From NCBI GenBank assembly GCA_041391725.1, contig JAWKNL010000003.1, positions 310,001-374,000 on the forward strand: a DNA stretch of 64,000 nucleotides, written 5' to 3'. The notes beneath the pieces were generated by a model. That model saw only the letters and a program-made list of their open reading frames with translations, was not told where the DNA came from and searched no databases. The stretch comes from JAGQVA01 sp041391725. Its GTDB lineage: Bacteria; Bacteroidota; Bacteroidia; J057. The stretch's first letter is position 1. Each line of letters starts with the position of its first letter. Position numbers and translations under genes: made by a program. Positions 46,680-56,210 of this stretch are shown here, piece by piece.

Positions 46680-47763
46680 ATGAAGATGGCATATAAAATA
46701 CCACAACTTCCCTTGGATTTCGATTTGGAAACCAAGGCCATACTCAAGAAAACAGCTGCTGCACGCAGTGCATTGGCTGAGATGAAAGGTGCTGCACTCA
46801 GTATTCCGAATGAAAGTATTCTTATCAGCACCCTTTCCTTGCAGGAAGCCAAAGACAGTTCGGCTATTGAAAACATCATCACAACGCATGATGAATTGTA
46901 TCAGGGTGATTATCTGAAAAGGGAGTTCAAATCTATTGCATCCAAAGAAGTACACAACTATGCCGAAGCATTGCGTTGGGGATTTGAAACGGTAAGGCGG
47001 CAAGGCTTCTTGTCGAACAACCACATTATTCGAGTACAGGCAACGCTGGAAGAAAATGATGCAGGTTTTAGAAATGTTCCCGGTACATCATTAAAAAATG
47101 ATCAAACGGGAGAAGTAGTTTATACGCCACCGCAAACCCATGATGAAGTGGTGGTTTTCATGAGCAATCTGGAACAGTTCATCAACGACAATGCACTCAG
47201 CGATTGGGATCCGCTGGTGAAAATGGCAGTTATCCATCATCAGTTTGAGAGCATTCACCCATTTTATGATGGCAATGGTAGAACGGGCAGAATTATCAAT
47301 ATCCTGTATCTGGTAAAAGAAGGCTTATTGAATTTACCTATTCTGTATTTAAGCCGCTACATCAACCAAAATAAAGATGGCTATTATCGCTTGTTGCAAA
47401 AAAAATGACTGGGAAGAATGGGTGCTTTATATGTTGGATGGTGTGGAACAAACTTCCTTACAAACCATTAAACTTATAGATGGAATCAAAGCCATTATGC
47501 AAAAGCACAAACATAAACTGAGAAGAGATTTACCTAAAATATATAGTCAGGACTTGCTGAACAACTTGTTCAGGCATCCCTATACAAAGATTGATTTTGT
47601 TATGACAGATTTAGCCGTGAGCAGACCGACTGCAACACGGTATTTGGATGAGCTTACGGCTATCAATATTTTACACAAGCATAAGTTAGGCAAGGACAAT
47701 TACTATGTGAACCATGAGTTGTTCGACTTGCTCGCTAATGTGAACTCAAATACTGGGACATGA
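46680..47763 (+). pseudogene. Fic-family AMP-transferase, frameshift in an A8 run
   Basis: The first frame (to 47408) holds the whole Fic core: the inhibitory helix motif SSAIEN (S60-xxx-E64-N65, class II type) and HPFYDGNGRTGRI (H193-R204), an exact match to the catalytic motif. It then stops in LLQKK. Shifting one base in the run of eight A at about 47399-47406 gives LLQKNDWEEWVLYMLDGVEQ, continuing to a winged-helix end (DLAVSRPTATRYLDELTAIN) and the stop at 47761-47763. Fic proteins transfer AMP to target proteins. Without the C-terminal part the enzyme may be truncated, slippage-dependent or mis-sequenced. Confidence 0.8.
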
Positions 47764-47800
47764 TAAGAAAAACGGAAAAATCTTGTCATGTTCAAACCAA

Positions 47801-47832
47801 CATATAAAGAAAATGACACTTTTCTTTATATG
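47801..47832. promoter_or_regulatory. Perfect 13-bp inverted repeat after fic
   Basis: CATATAAAGAAAA and TTTTCTTTATATG are perfect arms around TGACAC. It resembles the CATGTATA dyads of the hsdR leader and may be another site of the same protein. Confidence 0.5.
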
Positions 47833-47945
47833 ATAAAGACGATATGTAAAGCTTTTTAAAGCTAAGTAGATGTTCTACAAAAATAAAATGAAACAAAATA
47901 TCAACGAGAAAGTCCGCACGTGTATAGAAAACAGCCAAAAACTAC

Positions 47946-48075
47946 ACATGTGAAACCAAACATGTATAAAAAACCCCACTTTTCTATACATGACACAAAC
48001 GAAATTAGAAAGCAATGAACACCCCCAGTTTTAAAGAGGACCATATCAGCCAGATTCCGGCATTGCAGATGCTGG
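47946..48075 (+). repeat. 130-bp direct repeat, right copy with the hsdR leader dyad
   Basis: 128 of 130 bases match the left copy. Inside it CATGTATA and TATACATG (47960-47991) form an inverted repeat with partly matching A/T flanks, ending about 24 bases before the hsdR ATG at 48015. It is a likely operator for hsdR. Confidence 0.85.
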
Positions 48076-51000
48076 CGAAACTGGGTTATACTTACCTGAG
48101 TCCCGCAGCGGCGGAGCGGCTGAGAGGTGGTAAAACATCCAATGTATTGCTGGAAGATGTGTTGCGGAAGCAATTGAAAGAAATCAATAGCATAAAGGTC
48201 AGTACATCTAAAACCAGCATTTTCACAGATGAGAATATTGAAAAGGGCATTCTGGCTTTAAAAAACCTGCCCATGAACGAAGGCTATATAGCCGCATGCG
48301 AAAAGGTTTATAATCTCCTTACGCTGGGGCAGGCTCTCGAACAAAGTATAGATGGCGACAAAAAGAGTTTTACCCTGCAATACATCGATTGGAAAAACAT
48401 CAGCAACAATGTGTTTCATGTAACTGAAGAATTTAGCGTCACCCGCCTCGGGCGGGCCAGCAAAGAGCATTATCGCCCCGATCTGGTGTTGTTTGTGAAT
48501 GGAATTCCGATTTGCATTATCGAGTGCAAACGCCCCGACATGAAAGAGCCTTTGAAACAGGCTGTCAGTCAGCATTTACGCAACCAGCAGGAAGATGGAA
48601 TCAGAAGTTTGTATGTGTATTCACAACTCACGTTAAGCATTGCTACCCAGGAAGCTACTTATGCCACAAATGCTACACCCGAAAAATTTTGGGCCAAGTG
48701 GCAGGAAAAATTCCACAACGATGAAGAGGAAAGAAATTACAAAGCCACATTACAGGAACTCAAAAACAAAAAGCTCTCTGCTGCGATAAAAGATCAATTG
48801 TTTGCCGACCGTTTCAAATATGTACGTCAATACTTCGATGCCTTAGAACAAGAAGAAATTCTGCCAACGGAGCAGGATCATTATCTCTTTGGCTTATGCC
48901 GCCCGGAACGGTTGATAGACATTATGTTTAATTTCATTTTGTTTGACAATGGCGAAAAGAAAATCGCCCGTTACCAGCAGTTTTTCGCCATTAAAAAATC
49001 CATGCAACGCATAAAACAAATTGAAAACGGCAAAAGAAAAGGTGGCGTTATCTGGCATACACAAGGAAGCGGGAAATCATTAACCATGGTCATGCTGGCC
49101 CAGGCCATTGCGATGGAACCAAGTATTCGCAATCCAAAAATTGTATTGGTTACTGACCGCACCGATTTAGATAATCAGATCACAAACACATTCCGCAAGT
49201 GTGGAAGGTCTGTAGAGAATGCAACCACCGGACAGCGATTGGTAGAATTACTGGAAAGCAAAAGTGATGCAGTGGTCACTACCATCATCAATAAGTTTGT
49301 AGCAGCCGTAAAAAAAATAAATAAGCCATTAGAAAGCCACGACATTTTTGTTCTGGTGGATGAAGGGCATAGGACACAACATGGAACTTTTAATATTGAC
49401 ATGCAAAAGACCTTGCCAAATGCATGTTTTATTGCCATGACAGGAACCCCCCTTTTTAAGAAGGACAAAAGCACAGCAGCAAAATTCGGTGGCGTAATTG
49501 ATGCTTATACGGTTGACCAGGCCGTAAATGACAAAGCGGTTGTTCCATTGCTTTATGAAGGCAGGTTAGCTTTGCAAGATGTAAACGCCCGTCCGATTGA
49601 CACTTTCTTCGGAATGGTTGCAGAACCATTAACCGAATATCAAAAAGCGGACATCAAAAAGAAGTTTGCCCGCTACGATCATTTGAATTCAGCCGAGCAA
49701 AAAATGCGAATGATTGCCTGGGACATTAGCTATCATTTCAGAGACAACTGGCAAAACGACACGCCTTTTAAAGGTCAGTTGGTTTGTGATAAAAAAGTGA
49801 ATGCCATTAAATACAAAGAATATTTAGATGAAATAAGTATTGTAAGCAGTGAAGTATTGATTTCATCGATTGATGAACGGGAAGGAGAAGAAAGCGCTTA
49901 TGAGAAATCGCCCGAAAAAGTAAACCAGTTTTGGAAAAGAATGATGGAGGAACATGGCAATTCAAAAAGTTATGAGAAAAACATCATCAGTCGCTTCAAA
50001 AACCAGAAAGACCCGGAAATCATTATCGTAGTTGACAAATTGCTTACCGGCTTTGACGAACCCAAAAACACCGTTTTATATCTCACAAGAAACTTGCAAG
50101 GGCACAAACTCCTTCAAGCCATTGCAAGGGTAAACCGTATTTACCCTGACAAGGAATTTGGCTACATTATTGATTATTATGGCGTAATCGAAAATCTGGA
50201 TGATGCCTTGCATATGTATTCATCCTTTGAAGATTTCGATGAAGAAGATTTGGCTGGAACCCTTTCCAATATCACAGAAGAAACCAAAAAACTTCCCCAA
50301 AAGCATTCTGACCTATGGGATATTTTTAAAACCATTGTCAATAAACGAGATGCGGAAGCCTATCAGCAATTATTGAAAGATGAAGCGATAAGAGTTCTGT
50401 TCTACGATAAACTTGCGGCTTTTGCCAAAAGTCTGAAGTTGGCGTTATCTTCCATTCAATTCCATAAGGAAGTAGAAGAAAAAGTAATTACTCGCTACAA
50501 AGAAGATTTGACCATGTTCTTAAAACTTCGTGTGGCAGTTGTTGAGCGATACAGTGACGAAATAGACTACAAACAATATGAGGGTCAAATTCAAAAATTG
50601 ATTGACACACATATCACCACAGAGAAAATTGAAACCATTACAGAGCTGGTAAACATCTTCGATAAGGATAAATTTCAGGAAGAGCTTGAAAAAACGATTG
50701 GAGATAATGCAAAAGCCGATAAAATTGAAAGCCGCACAGCAAAGCATATTTCAGAAAAAATGGATGAAGATCCCGCATTTTACAAGAAATTTTCTCAAAT
50801 GCTTAAAGATGTAATTGAAGAATATGAGGCTGGAAGAATTAACAGTGCAGAGAGATTAAAACGAAGCCAGGACATCATGGACCATGTGTTGGCTCATACA
50901 GACAATGATATTCCGGAAAAATTAAGAGACAGGGATGTAGCAAAAGCTTTTTATGGATTAACTTTCGAAGGTTTAAAAGAGAAGATTCAGGATAATAAAG

Positions 51001-51248
51001 TCTGCAAAGAAATAGCGACACAAGCAGCTTTACAAATAGATGACCTGATAGAATCGTCTGTTTTGGACAATGGGCAGCCCATCATTGACTGGCAATTCAA
51101 AACAAATATCACAGGCAAGCTGCTTATTGAAATTGGCGACTATCTCATTGACGAAGTAAGAGACAAATACCATGTAGATTTATCTTTTAAAGAAATGGAC
51201 AAGATTGCAGACGATTGCATTGAAGTGGCTAAAATCCGCTATAAATAA
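48015..51248 (+). CDS. hsdR: Type I restriction endonuclease subunit (HsdR)
   Basis: 1077 residues. The N-terminal nuclease domain has D156 and E170-x-K172 (RPDLVLFVNGIPICIIECKR). The motor has Walker A HTQGSGKSLTMVML (348-361), the DEAH-like VDEGHRTQHG and IAMTGTPLFKKDK, then later helicase motifs such as ITRVNRIYP-like IARVNRIYPDKEFGYIIDY. A long helical C-terminus follows. It translocates DNA and cuts it at a distance when HsdM/HsdS find unmodified sites. It is complete and overlaps the YgjP gene by one base. Its start region is duplicated upstream of fic. Confidence 0.95.
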   Translation: MNTPSFKEDHISQIPALQMLAKLGYTYLSPAAAERLRGGKTSNVLLEDVLRKQLKEINSIKVSTSKTSIFTDENIEKGILALKNLPMNEGYIAACEKVYNLLTLGQALEQSIDGDKKSFTLQYIDWKNISNNVFHVTEEFSVTRLGRASKEHYRPDLVLFVNGIPICIIECKRPDMKEPLKQAVSQHLRNQQEDGIRSLYVYSQLTLSIATQEATYATNATPEKFWAKWQEKFHNDEEERNYKATLQELKNKKLSAAIKDQLFADRFKYVRQYFDALEQEEILPTEQDHYLFGLCRPERLIDIMFNFILFDNGEKKIARYQQFFAIKKSMQRIKQIENGKRKGGVIWHTQGSGKSLTMVMLAQAIAMEPSIRNPKIVLVTDRTDLDNQITNTFRKCGRSVENATTGQRLVELLESKSDAVVTTIINKFVAAVKKINKPLESHDIFVLVDEGHRTQHGTFNIDMQKTLPNACFIAMTGTPLFKKDKSTAAKFGGVIDAYTVDQAVNDKAVVPLLYEGRLALQDVNARPIDTFFGMVAEPLTEYQKADIKKKFARYDHLNSAEQKMRMIAWDISYHFRDNWQNDTPFKGQLVCDKKVNAIKYKEYLDEISIVSSEVLISSIDEREGEESAYEKSPEKVNQFWKRMMEEHGNSKSYEKNIISRFKNQKDPEIIIVVDKLLTGFDEPKNTVLYLTRNLQGHKLLQAIARVNRIYPDKEFGYIIDYYGVIENLDDALHMYSSFEDFDEEDLAGTLSNITEETKKLPQKHSDLWDIFKTIVNKRDAEAYQQLLKDEAIRVLFYDKLAAFAKSLKLALSSIQFHKEVEEKVITRYKEDLTMFLKLRVAVVERYSDEIDYKQYEGQIQKLIDTHITTEKIETITELVNIFDKDKFQEELEKTIGDNAKADKIESRTAKHISEKMDEDPAFYKKFSQMLKDVIEEYEAGRINSAERLKRSQDIMDHVLAHTDNDIPEKLRDRDVAKAFYGLTFEGLKEKIQDNKVCKEIATQAALQIDDLIESSVLDNGQPIIDWQFKTNITGKLLIEIGDYLIDEVRDKYHVDLSFKEMDKIADDCIEVAKIRYK

Positions 51249-51943
51249 TGGCTGAAACAATTCGATTTGGGAGTAAAACCATAGAATTTCATTTAGAATT
51301 TTCTGACCGAAAGTCACTGGGTATAACCGTAACTCCGGAAATGCAGGTATTGGTCAAAGCGCCAGTAAATACGCCTATTGAAAAGATAAAAGATAAAATA
51401 AAAAAAAGGGCTCCCTGGATAATCAAACAGCAAGGTTTTTTCCTCGCCTTCCAGCCAAAAACACCTCAGCGGAAATATGTAAGCGGAGAAACGCATTTAT
51501 ACATGGGTAGGCAATACCGTTTACAAATAATAACCGGAGAAAGTGAATCCGTAAAGCTAAAAGGAAAGTTTATTGAAGTAACCACAGGTGAAAAATCCAG
51601 GGTAAAAGACTTATTAAATACCTGGTATTTAGAACATGCAAGATCAAAGTTTCATTCCATCGCACAACCTCTGATTGAAAAATTTAAAAAATATCACGTC
51701 GAACCAGATTCAATTGTATTAAGATATATGCCTACTCGTTGGGGTAGTTGCACGCCAAAAGGGAAAATCATATTGAATCCAGAGTTGATTAAAGCACCAA
51801 AAGGCTGTATTGAGTATGTCATAATCCATGAGCTTTGTCATTTGGTTCACCATGACCACACACAGAAATTTATTGACTTACAAACCCGGGAAATGAAAGA
51901 CTGGGAAAAGTGGAAAATGAAATTGGAGAGATTATTAGCATAA
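51248..51943 (+). CDS. YgjP-like (DUF45) zinc metallopeptidase
   Basis: 231 residues with no signal. The family signature is RYMPTRWGSCTPKGKIILNP followed by the zinc site HELCHLVHHDH (H194, E195, H198) and a downstream His. These SprT-like peptidases are frequently encoded right after hsdR, and the one-base overlap here indicates translational coupling. Its role in restriction, possibly turnover of the complex on DNA, is not established. Last gene of the A+T-rich RM island. Confidence 0.9.
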   Translation: MAETIRFGSKTIEFHLEFSDRKSLGITVTPEMQVLVKAPVNTPIEKIKDKIKKRAPWIIKQQGFFLAFQPKTPQRKYVSGETHLYMGRQYRLQIITGESESVKLKGKFIEVTTGEKSRVKDLLNTWYLEHARSKFHSIAQPLIEKFKKYHVEPDSIVLRYMPTRWGSCTPKGKIILNPELIKAPKGCIEYVIIHELCHLVHHDHTQKFIDLQTREMKDWEKWKMKLERLLA

Positions 51944-51947
51944 CCCC

Positions 51948-52520
51948 TCACATCACCCCCAATTCCCTAAGCTCAAAAAAGCACCGCGCACAGGCGGCTA
52001 CGTCGGCCAGTGCGTCGTGGGCGTCGTCAAATTTGTGGCCAAACAGCTTCTGGTGCAATTCGGTCAGCGACGGGTTTTTGTACTTTCCATAATTGCCCGG
52101 CAGGCGGCAGTAGTCTATGGTTGACTTCATCGTACACAGCCGTGGTTTGTCAAACAATTGGCTGGAAATTCCCATGCGGAGGAACTCTGCACCCACTATT
52201 TTTTCGTCAAAGGCGATATTATGCGCCACAAGCTGCACAGCATCTTCCACCGCGCCTGCAAAAGCTGCCAGCGCGGCCTCCAGCGGGATTCCCTCTTTTG
52301 CCGCCCGCTCTGTCGTGATTCCGTGCATCATCGACACGCCCACCGGTATCCGGTAACCTTTGGGTTGAATCAGATAATTTACCCTGCTGACCTCCTTTCC
52401 CGCTTCATCATATACCAGCCAGGCCAGTTGTACCATCCGGGGCCAGTTGGGCAGATCTGTGACGGGTGCTTTCCAGTTTTTGGGTAAACCGGTAGTTTCG
52501 GTATCGAAGAATAGGTACAT
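51948..52520 (-). CDS. DnaQ-like 3'-5' exonuclease
   Basis: 190 residues. DEDDh motifs: FFDTETTGL at the very start (Asp, Glu), VAHNIAFDEKIV in the middle, and HDALADVAACA near the end (His, Asp). It resembles stand-alone exonucleases related to the DNA polymerase III epsilon subunit or the oligoribonuclease/exonuclease X group. It converges with the YgjP gene, 4 bases between stops. It marks the return to the G+C-richer backbone. Confidence 0.88.
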   Translation of the reverse strand: MYLFFDTETTGLPKNWKAPVTDLPNWPRMVQLAWLVYDEAGKEVSRVNYLIQPKGYRIPVGVSMMHGITTERAAKEGIPLEAALAAFAGAVEDAVQLVAHNIAFDEKIVGAEFLRMGISSQLFDKPRLCTMKSTIDYCRLPGNYGKYKNPSLTELHQKLFGHKFDDAHDALADVAACARCFFELRELGVM

Positions 52521-52571
52521 CCGTTATCATTTTAAATTAGTACATTGGTGTAATTTAGTGATTTATCCCGC

Positions 52572-53870
52572 ATGACTGTCCACAGGAGAAAGTTTTTACA
52601 TACAATCGGATCACTGGCCGGAAGTTCGCTGATTTTTCCCTTGCTTGACCCTTTCCTCGCGTCAAAAGTGCGACACGATCTCCCGCACTTCTCTCACCCC
52701 TCCCCTGCCGCTGCCGCCTCCGACGAAGATTTCTGGGCACTCGTGCGACAAGCTTATACTTCCTCCGCCAATATGATCAACCTCAACAGCGGGGGCGTAA
52801 GTCCGTCCCCCAAAGTGGTGCAGGAAAAGGTGGAAATGTACAACCGCTTTGCCAATGAGGCCCCCGGCTATTATATGTGGCGGGTCATGGGGAAAATGCG
52901 CAGTTCGGTGCGGCGGAAACTCGCAGGTATGGCGGGCTGCCATGATGAAGAAATCGCCGTGATGCGAAGTGCGACCGAAGCCCTCGACACGGCCATTCTG
53001 GGTATTGATCTCAAAAAAGGAGACGAAATCCTTACCACAGATCAGGATTATCCCAGCATGCAGAGCGCACTGGATTTGAGGAGCAACCGGGAAGGAATTA
53101 AAATTGTGAGGATCCCTCTGCCCGTCCCCGCTACAGATCCTACCGAAATCATCAGGCGGTTTGAAGCGGCGATTACCCCCAAAACCAGGGTAATTCTGGC
53201 ATGCCACATGATTTACCTGACAGGCCATATCATGCCCATCAGAGAAATTGCTGCGCTTGCCCGCAAACACAATATCCAGATGATTATTGATGGCGCGCAC
53301 TCGTTTTGCCAGCTTGATTTTAAAGTTCCCGATCTCGGCGGCGACTATTTCGGCACCAGTCTCCACAAATGGCTGTGCGCCCCTTTCGGCACAGGAATGC
53401 TTTACGTCAAAAAAGACCGGATTTCAGCCCTTTGGCCCATGCACGGTTATCCGGCGGAGGAAAAAGACAGTATTACCAAATTTGAACACCTCGGGACACG
53501 GTCTTTTCCGCTCGAACTGGCAGTATCCGATGCCATTGATTTTCACAATATGATCGGCACGCCGAGAAAAGAAGCCCGGTTGCGGTACCTGAAAGAATAC
53601 TGGACCCGTCAGGTCAGCGATATCCCTTCCTTAAAGTTTAATACCTCACTCGCGCCGGAACACTCCTGCGGCATTGCAAACTTCATTCTCGAAGGATGGG
53701 AAGCGGTCGAACTGGGAAATGAGCTTACCAATAATTACAATATTTATATCACCACCTCCACCCATCAGGATGTGAAAGGTGTTCGTATTTCACCCAATGT
53801 CTTTACCTCCACCGATGAACTCGATTACCTGGCGGAGGTCATCCTTAAACTTTCAAAACAGAAAAACTGA
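52572..53870 (+). CDS. Class V aminotransferase-fold PLP enzyme with Tat signal
   Basis: 432 residues. A twin-arginine signal (HRRKFLHTIGSLAGSSLIFP) indicates export of the folded, cofactor-loaded protein. The fold-type I core has IIDGAHSFCQLDF (D240, H243) and the PLP-binding Lys in TSLHKWLCAPFG (K266). It resembles the isopenicillin-N epimerase-like group of class V enzymes. No reaction can be assigned. The stop at 53868-53870 is one base before the GTG of the next gene, so translation is probably coupled. Confidence 0.85.
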   Translation: MTVHRRKFLHTIGSLAGSSLIFPLLDPFLASKVRHDLPHFSHPSPAAAASDEDFWALVRQAYTSSANMINLNSGGVSPSPKVVQEKVEMYNRFANEAPGYYMWRVMGKMRSSVRRKLAGMAGCHDEEIAVMRSATEALDTAILGIDLKKGDEILTTDQDYPSMQSALDLRSNREGIKIVRIPLPVPATDPTEIIRRFEAAITPKTRVILACHMIYLTGHIMPIREIAALARKHNIQMIIDGAHSFCQLDFKVPDLGGDYFGTSLHKWLCAPFGTGMLYVKKDRISALWPMHGYPAEEKDSITKFEHLGTRSFPLELAVSDAIDFHNMIGTPRKEARLRYLKEYWTRQVSDIPSLKFNTSLAPEHSCGIANFILEGWEAVELGNELTNNYNIYITTSTHQDVKGVRISPNVFTSTDELDYLAEVILKLSKQKN

Positions 53871-53871
53871 C

Positions 53872-54432
53872 GTGCCAAGAAGTAACGTAAATCCCGGCAT
53901 TATCCTCGCTGCCTTATCTTTTGCTGCTGCCAAACACCGCGACCAGCGTCGCAAAGACCGGGAGGCAAGCCCCTATGTCAACCATCTGATCGAAGTCTCC
54001 AACCTTCTGTGGACCATCGGGAGAGTACGGGACGAAAACGTCCTCACAGCCGCCATTCTCCACGATACAATAGAAGACACAGCGACTACGCCACAGGAAA
54101 TTGAAAATGCTTTCGGCAAAGTGGTTCTCAATTATGTAGTAGAGGTAACCGATGACAAATCTTTACCAAAACCTGTCAGAAAACAACTGCAGATAGAACA
54201 CGCACCGCACAAATCACCCGGGGCCAAACAAATCAAACTGGCCGACAAATGTTCCAATTTGCATGATATTACCCATTCGCCCCCTTTTGACTGGTCACCT
54301 GAGCGAAAACGAGAATACTTCGCCTGGGCAAAAGCCGTTGTGGATGGCCTGAGAGGCGAAAATCCGGCGCTGGAAAGCCATTTTGACCACCTTTATGAGG
54401 CGGGAATGAAAAGTCTTTCAGATGCAGAATAA
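53872..54432 (+). CDS. HD-domain hydrolase (Mesh1/SpoT-like)
   Basis: 186 residues from a GTG at 53872; the longer open frame starting at 53779 overlaps the PLP gene and does not match the family. HD motifs are in order: FAAAKHRDQRRKD, AAILHDTIEDTAT (HD, ED) and IKLADKCSNLHDI. This pattern fits small ppGpp or NADPH phosphohydrolases of the Mesh1/RelA-HD group, which lack the synthetase domain. The actual substrate is unproven. Confidence 0.85.
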   Translation: MPRSNVNPGIILAALSFAAAKHRDQRRKDREASPYVNHLIEVSNLLWTIGRVRDENVLTAAILHDTIEDTATTPQEIENAFGKVVLNYVVEVTDDKSLPKPVRKQLQIEHAPHKSPGAKQIKLADKCSNLHDITHSPPFDWSPERKREYFAWAKAVVDGLRGENPALESHFDHLYEAGMKSLSDAE

Positions 54433-54497
54433 TTCAAAACATTTTTGTACTTTGGAATTAAATCTGTCGTTGACAATTGAATAAACTGAAATAATTC

Positions 54498-56192
54498 ATG
54501 AAACCAGCCCTCTCCTCCATTACAGGTTTAGTGTTGTCATTATTCCTGATTTCCTCATTCCGCCTTTCTGCTCAGTGTGAAAATCTCCTCCGGTTTTCCT
54601 CCCCCAATCCAGAAATCCGCATTATCGGTATTATGGATACCTCGCCCAAAAATTTCCCCACAGGCTTTGTTCTCTCCAGTCCGGAAGGCGTACAGGTTAC
54701 GCTTACCGCGCAGTCGCTGACCAATCCCCGGACACAGGATTTTATTCCCCCCGAATATATCGTCTTCTCCAAAAATGTATTTGGGATCGGAAAAGGGAAA
54801 AAAGAGGAAGTGCTTATCGCCGTCAGCAACCTGGCAAAGGCGGGCGTATATCTCGGGGCAGTCGTGATTGATGCGCAGGACAGTGAGTGCCAATGGACAA
54901 TTCCTGTTACCGTGGACATCAAAGATCCCAATCAGGTGCAGGTCGTGGAAGAAGATGCAGCACTCAATCTCAAAATGGCTTCCCCTTCCTGGCTCAATGG
55001 TATTCTCCCGCCCAAAATCAACAACCGGGCCATCACTTTCCGCATCGAAAATACCGGGCAGTCGGCCATGGAAATGGAAAGATTTTCGCTCACCCTCAAA
55101 GGAAAAGAAACCGGTGAATCACTGTCCGAACAAGATTTTGAATGGACCAATGAAGACAAAGTCATCCCCCCCGGCGGCATAGGCGTTGCCCGTTTTGAGG
55201 TAAAAAAGGACAAAAAGCTCAAGCCAGATGAATATACCGGAAGAGTACGCCTACATTATCAGGATTATCCCGACGCATCCACGGTTTCTATGACGGTATT
55301 TTCCAGAATTGGTGTCACTGGCGCAGTCCTGGCACTGGTGCTCGGAATTATCATAGGAAGACTCCTCAAATCTGTAGATCAGTCGGGCCCACAACTCGAA
55401 CTGATGGACAAATATATTCCCCTTCGCTCCAAAGCAGACCGGCTTGCCGATGACATTTCACGCAAACATGTTCTCGGAGAACTCGACAATATTGAAGCTG
55501 AAATCAATAAGGTAAAAGACGACGACAGCAAGGCGCAGGTGCTTGAGCTTATTGCTCCGACAGAAAAGAAAATTACCCAGATCGGGCAGTTGGAGCGGCT
55601 TCATGAAAGAATTGGCGAGCAACTCAAAAGCGGCCAGATCAGCTCTTCTCTCAAAGGAGACCTTACAGCCAGCCTTCAGATTGTACGCGACAATATCATC
55701 GATGGTAATGATGCAGAAGTACAAACCGGCCTTGCCCGCATTCAGAATCTGGTCGCAGAAGACAGCGCTACTGCAAAGTCGAGGTCGGTAGGCGGCGTTG
55801 AAATCCCCGGCGCAGACGAAATGATCAAACTGGAGATCAATAAAATCGACCTGAAAACCGGATCGACAGAATCCACCACGACCACTACCCCAACCTTCTG
55901 GCAGAAACTGGAAAGCCTGTGGCTCCGTTTTCTTGGATTATTTTCCGGAGTCAATGCCAGTGCACGTGTCAAATATGCTTATATCCGGCCAATTGTAACC
56001 TTAGCCACTTTTGTCGTAGTACTGTTGCTGGGCTTTCAGCAGATTTATATCGACGGAGGGGATACATTTGGCTCCGAAGGTTTGTACGACTACCTCAAGC
56101 TGTTTCTCTGGGGTGTCATTTCAGACGTATTCTCACGCACGCTTTCCGGCGGCGATGAAAAAATCAGCACATTTATGGCTGGTAAAGTTTAA
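54498..56192 (+). CDS. Membrane protein with exported beta domains and coiled coil, caspase partner
   Basis: 564 residues with no family recognised. It has a signal peptide (GLVLSLFLISSFRLSAQ), two beta-rich exported domains (about 30-270; IPPEYIVFSKNVFGIGKG, ITFRIENTGQSAMEMERFSL), and a membrane helix at about 275-292 (GVTGAVLALVLGIIIG). A charged, helical cytoplasmic region follows (about 300-480; DNIEAEINKVKDDDSKAQVL), then two further hydrophobic segments near the end (IVTLATFVVVLLLGFQQIYI; YDYLKLFLWGVISDVFS). The caspase-like gene starts 18 bases after its stop, so the two form a unit. It could hold or regulate the protease at the membrane. Confidence 0.7.
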   Translation: MKPALSSITGLVLSLFLISSFRLSAQCENLLRFSSPNPEIRIIGIMDTSPKNFPTGFVLSSPEGVQVTLTAQSLTNPRTQDFIPPEYIVFSKNVFGIGKGKKEEVLIAVSNLAKAGVYLGAVVIDAQDSECQWTIPVTVDIKDPNQVQVVEEDAALNLKMASPSWLNGILPPKINNRAITFRIENTGQSAMEMERFSLTLKGKETGESLSEQDFEWTNEDKVIPPGGIGVARFEVKKDKKLKPDEYTGRVRLHYQDYPDASTVSMTVFSRIGVTGAVLALVLGIIIGRLLKSVDQSGPQLELMDKYIPLRSKADRLADDISRKHVLGELDNIEAEINKVKDDDSKAQVLELIAPTEKKITQIGQLERLHERIGEQLKSGQISSSLKGDLTASLQIVRDNIIDGNDAEVQTGLARIQNLVAEDSATAKSRSVGGVEIPGADEMIKLEINKIDLKTGSTESTTTTTPTFWQKLESLWLRFLGLFSGVNASARVKYAYIRPIVTLATFVVVLLLGFQQIYIDGGDTFGSEGLYDYLKLFLWGVISDVFSRTLSGGDEKISTFMAGKV

Positions 56193-56210
56193 CCCACAAA
56201 TCCCCCAAAA

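Noticed and set aside
52662..53366. 234-codon minus-strand open frame
   Set aside because: Antisense to the PLP enzyme gene.
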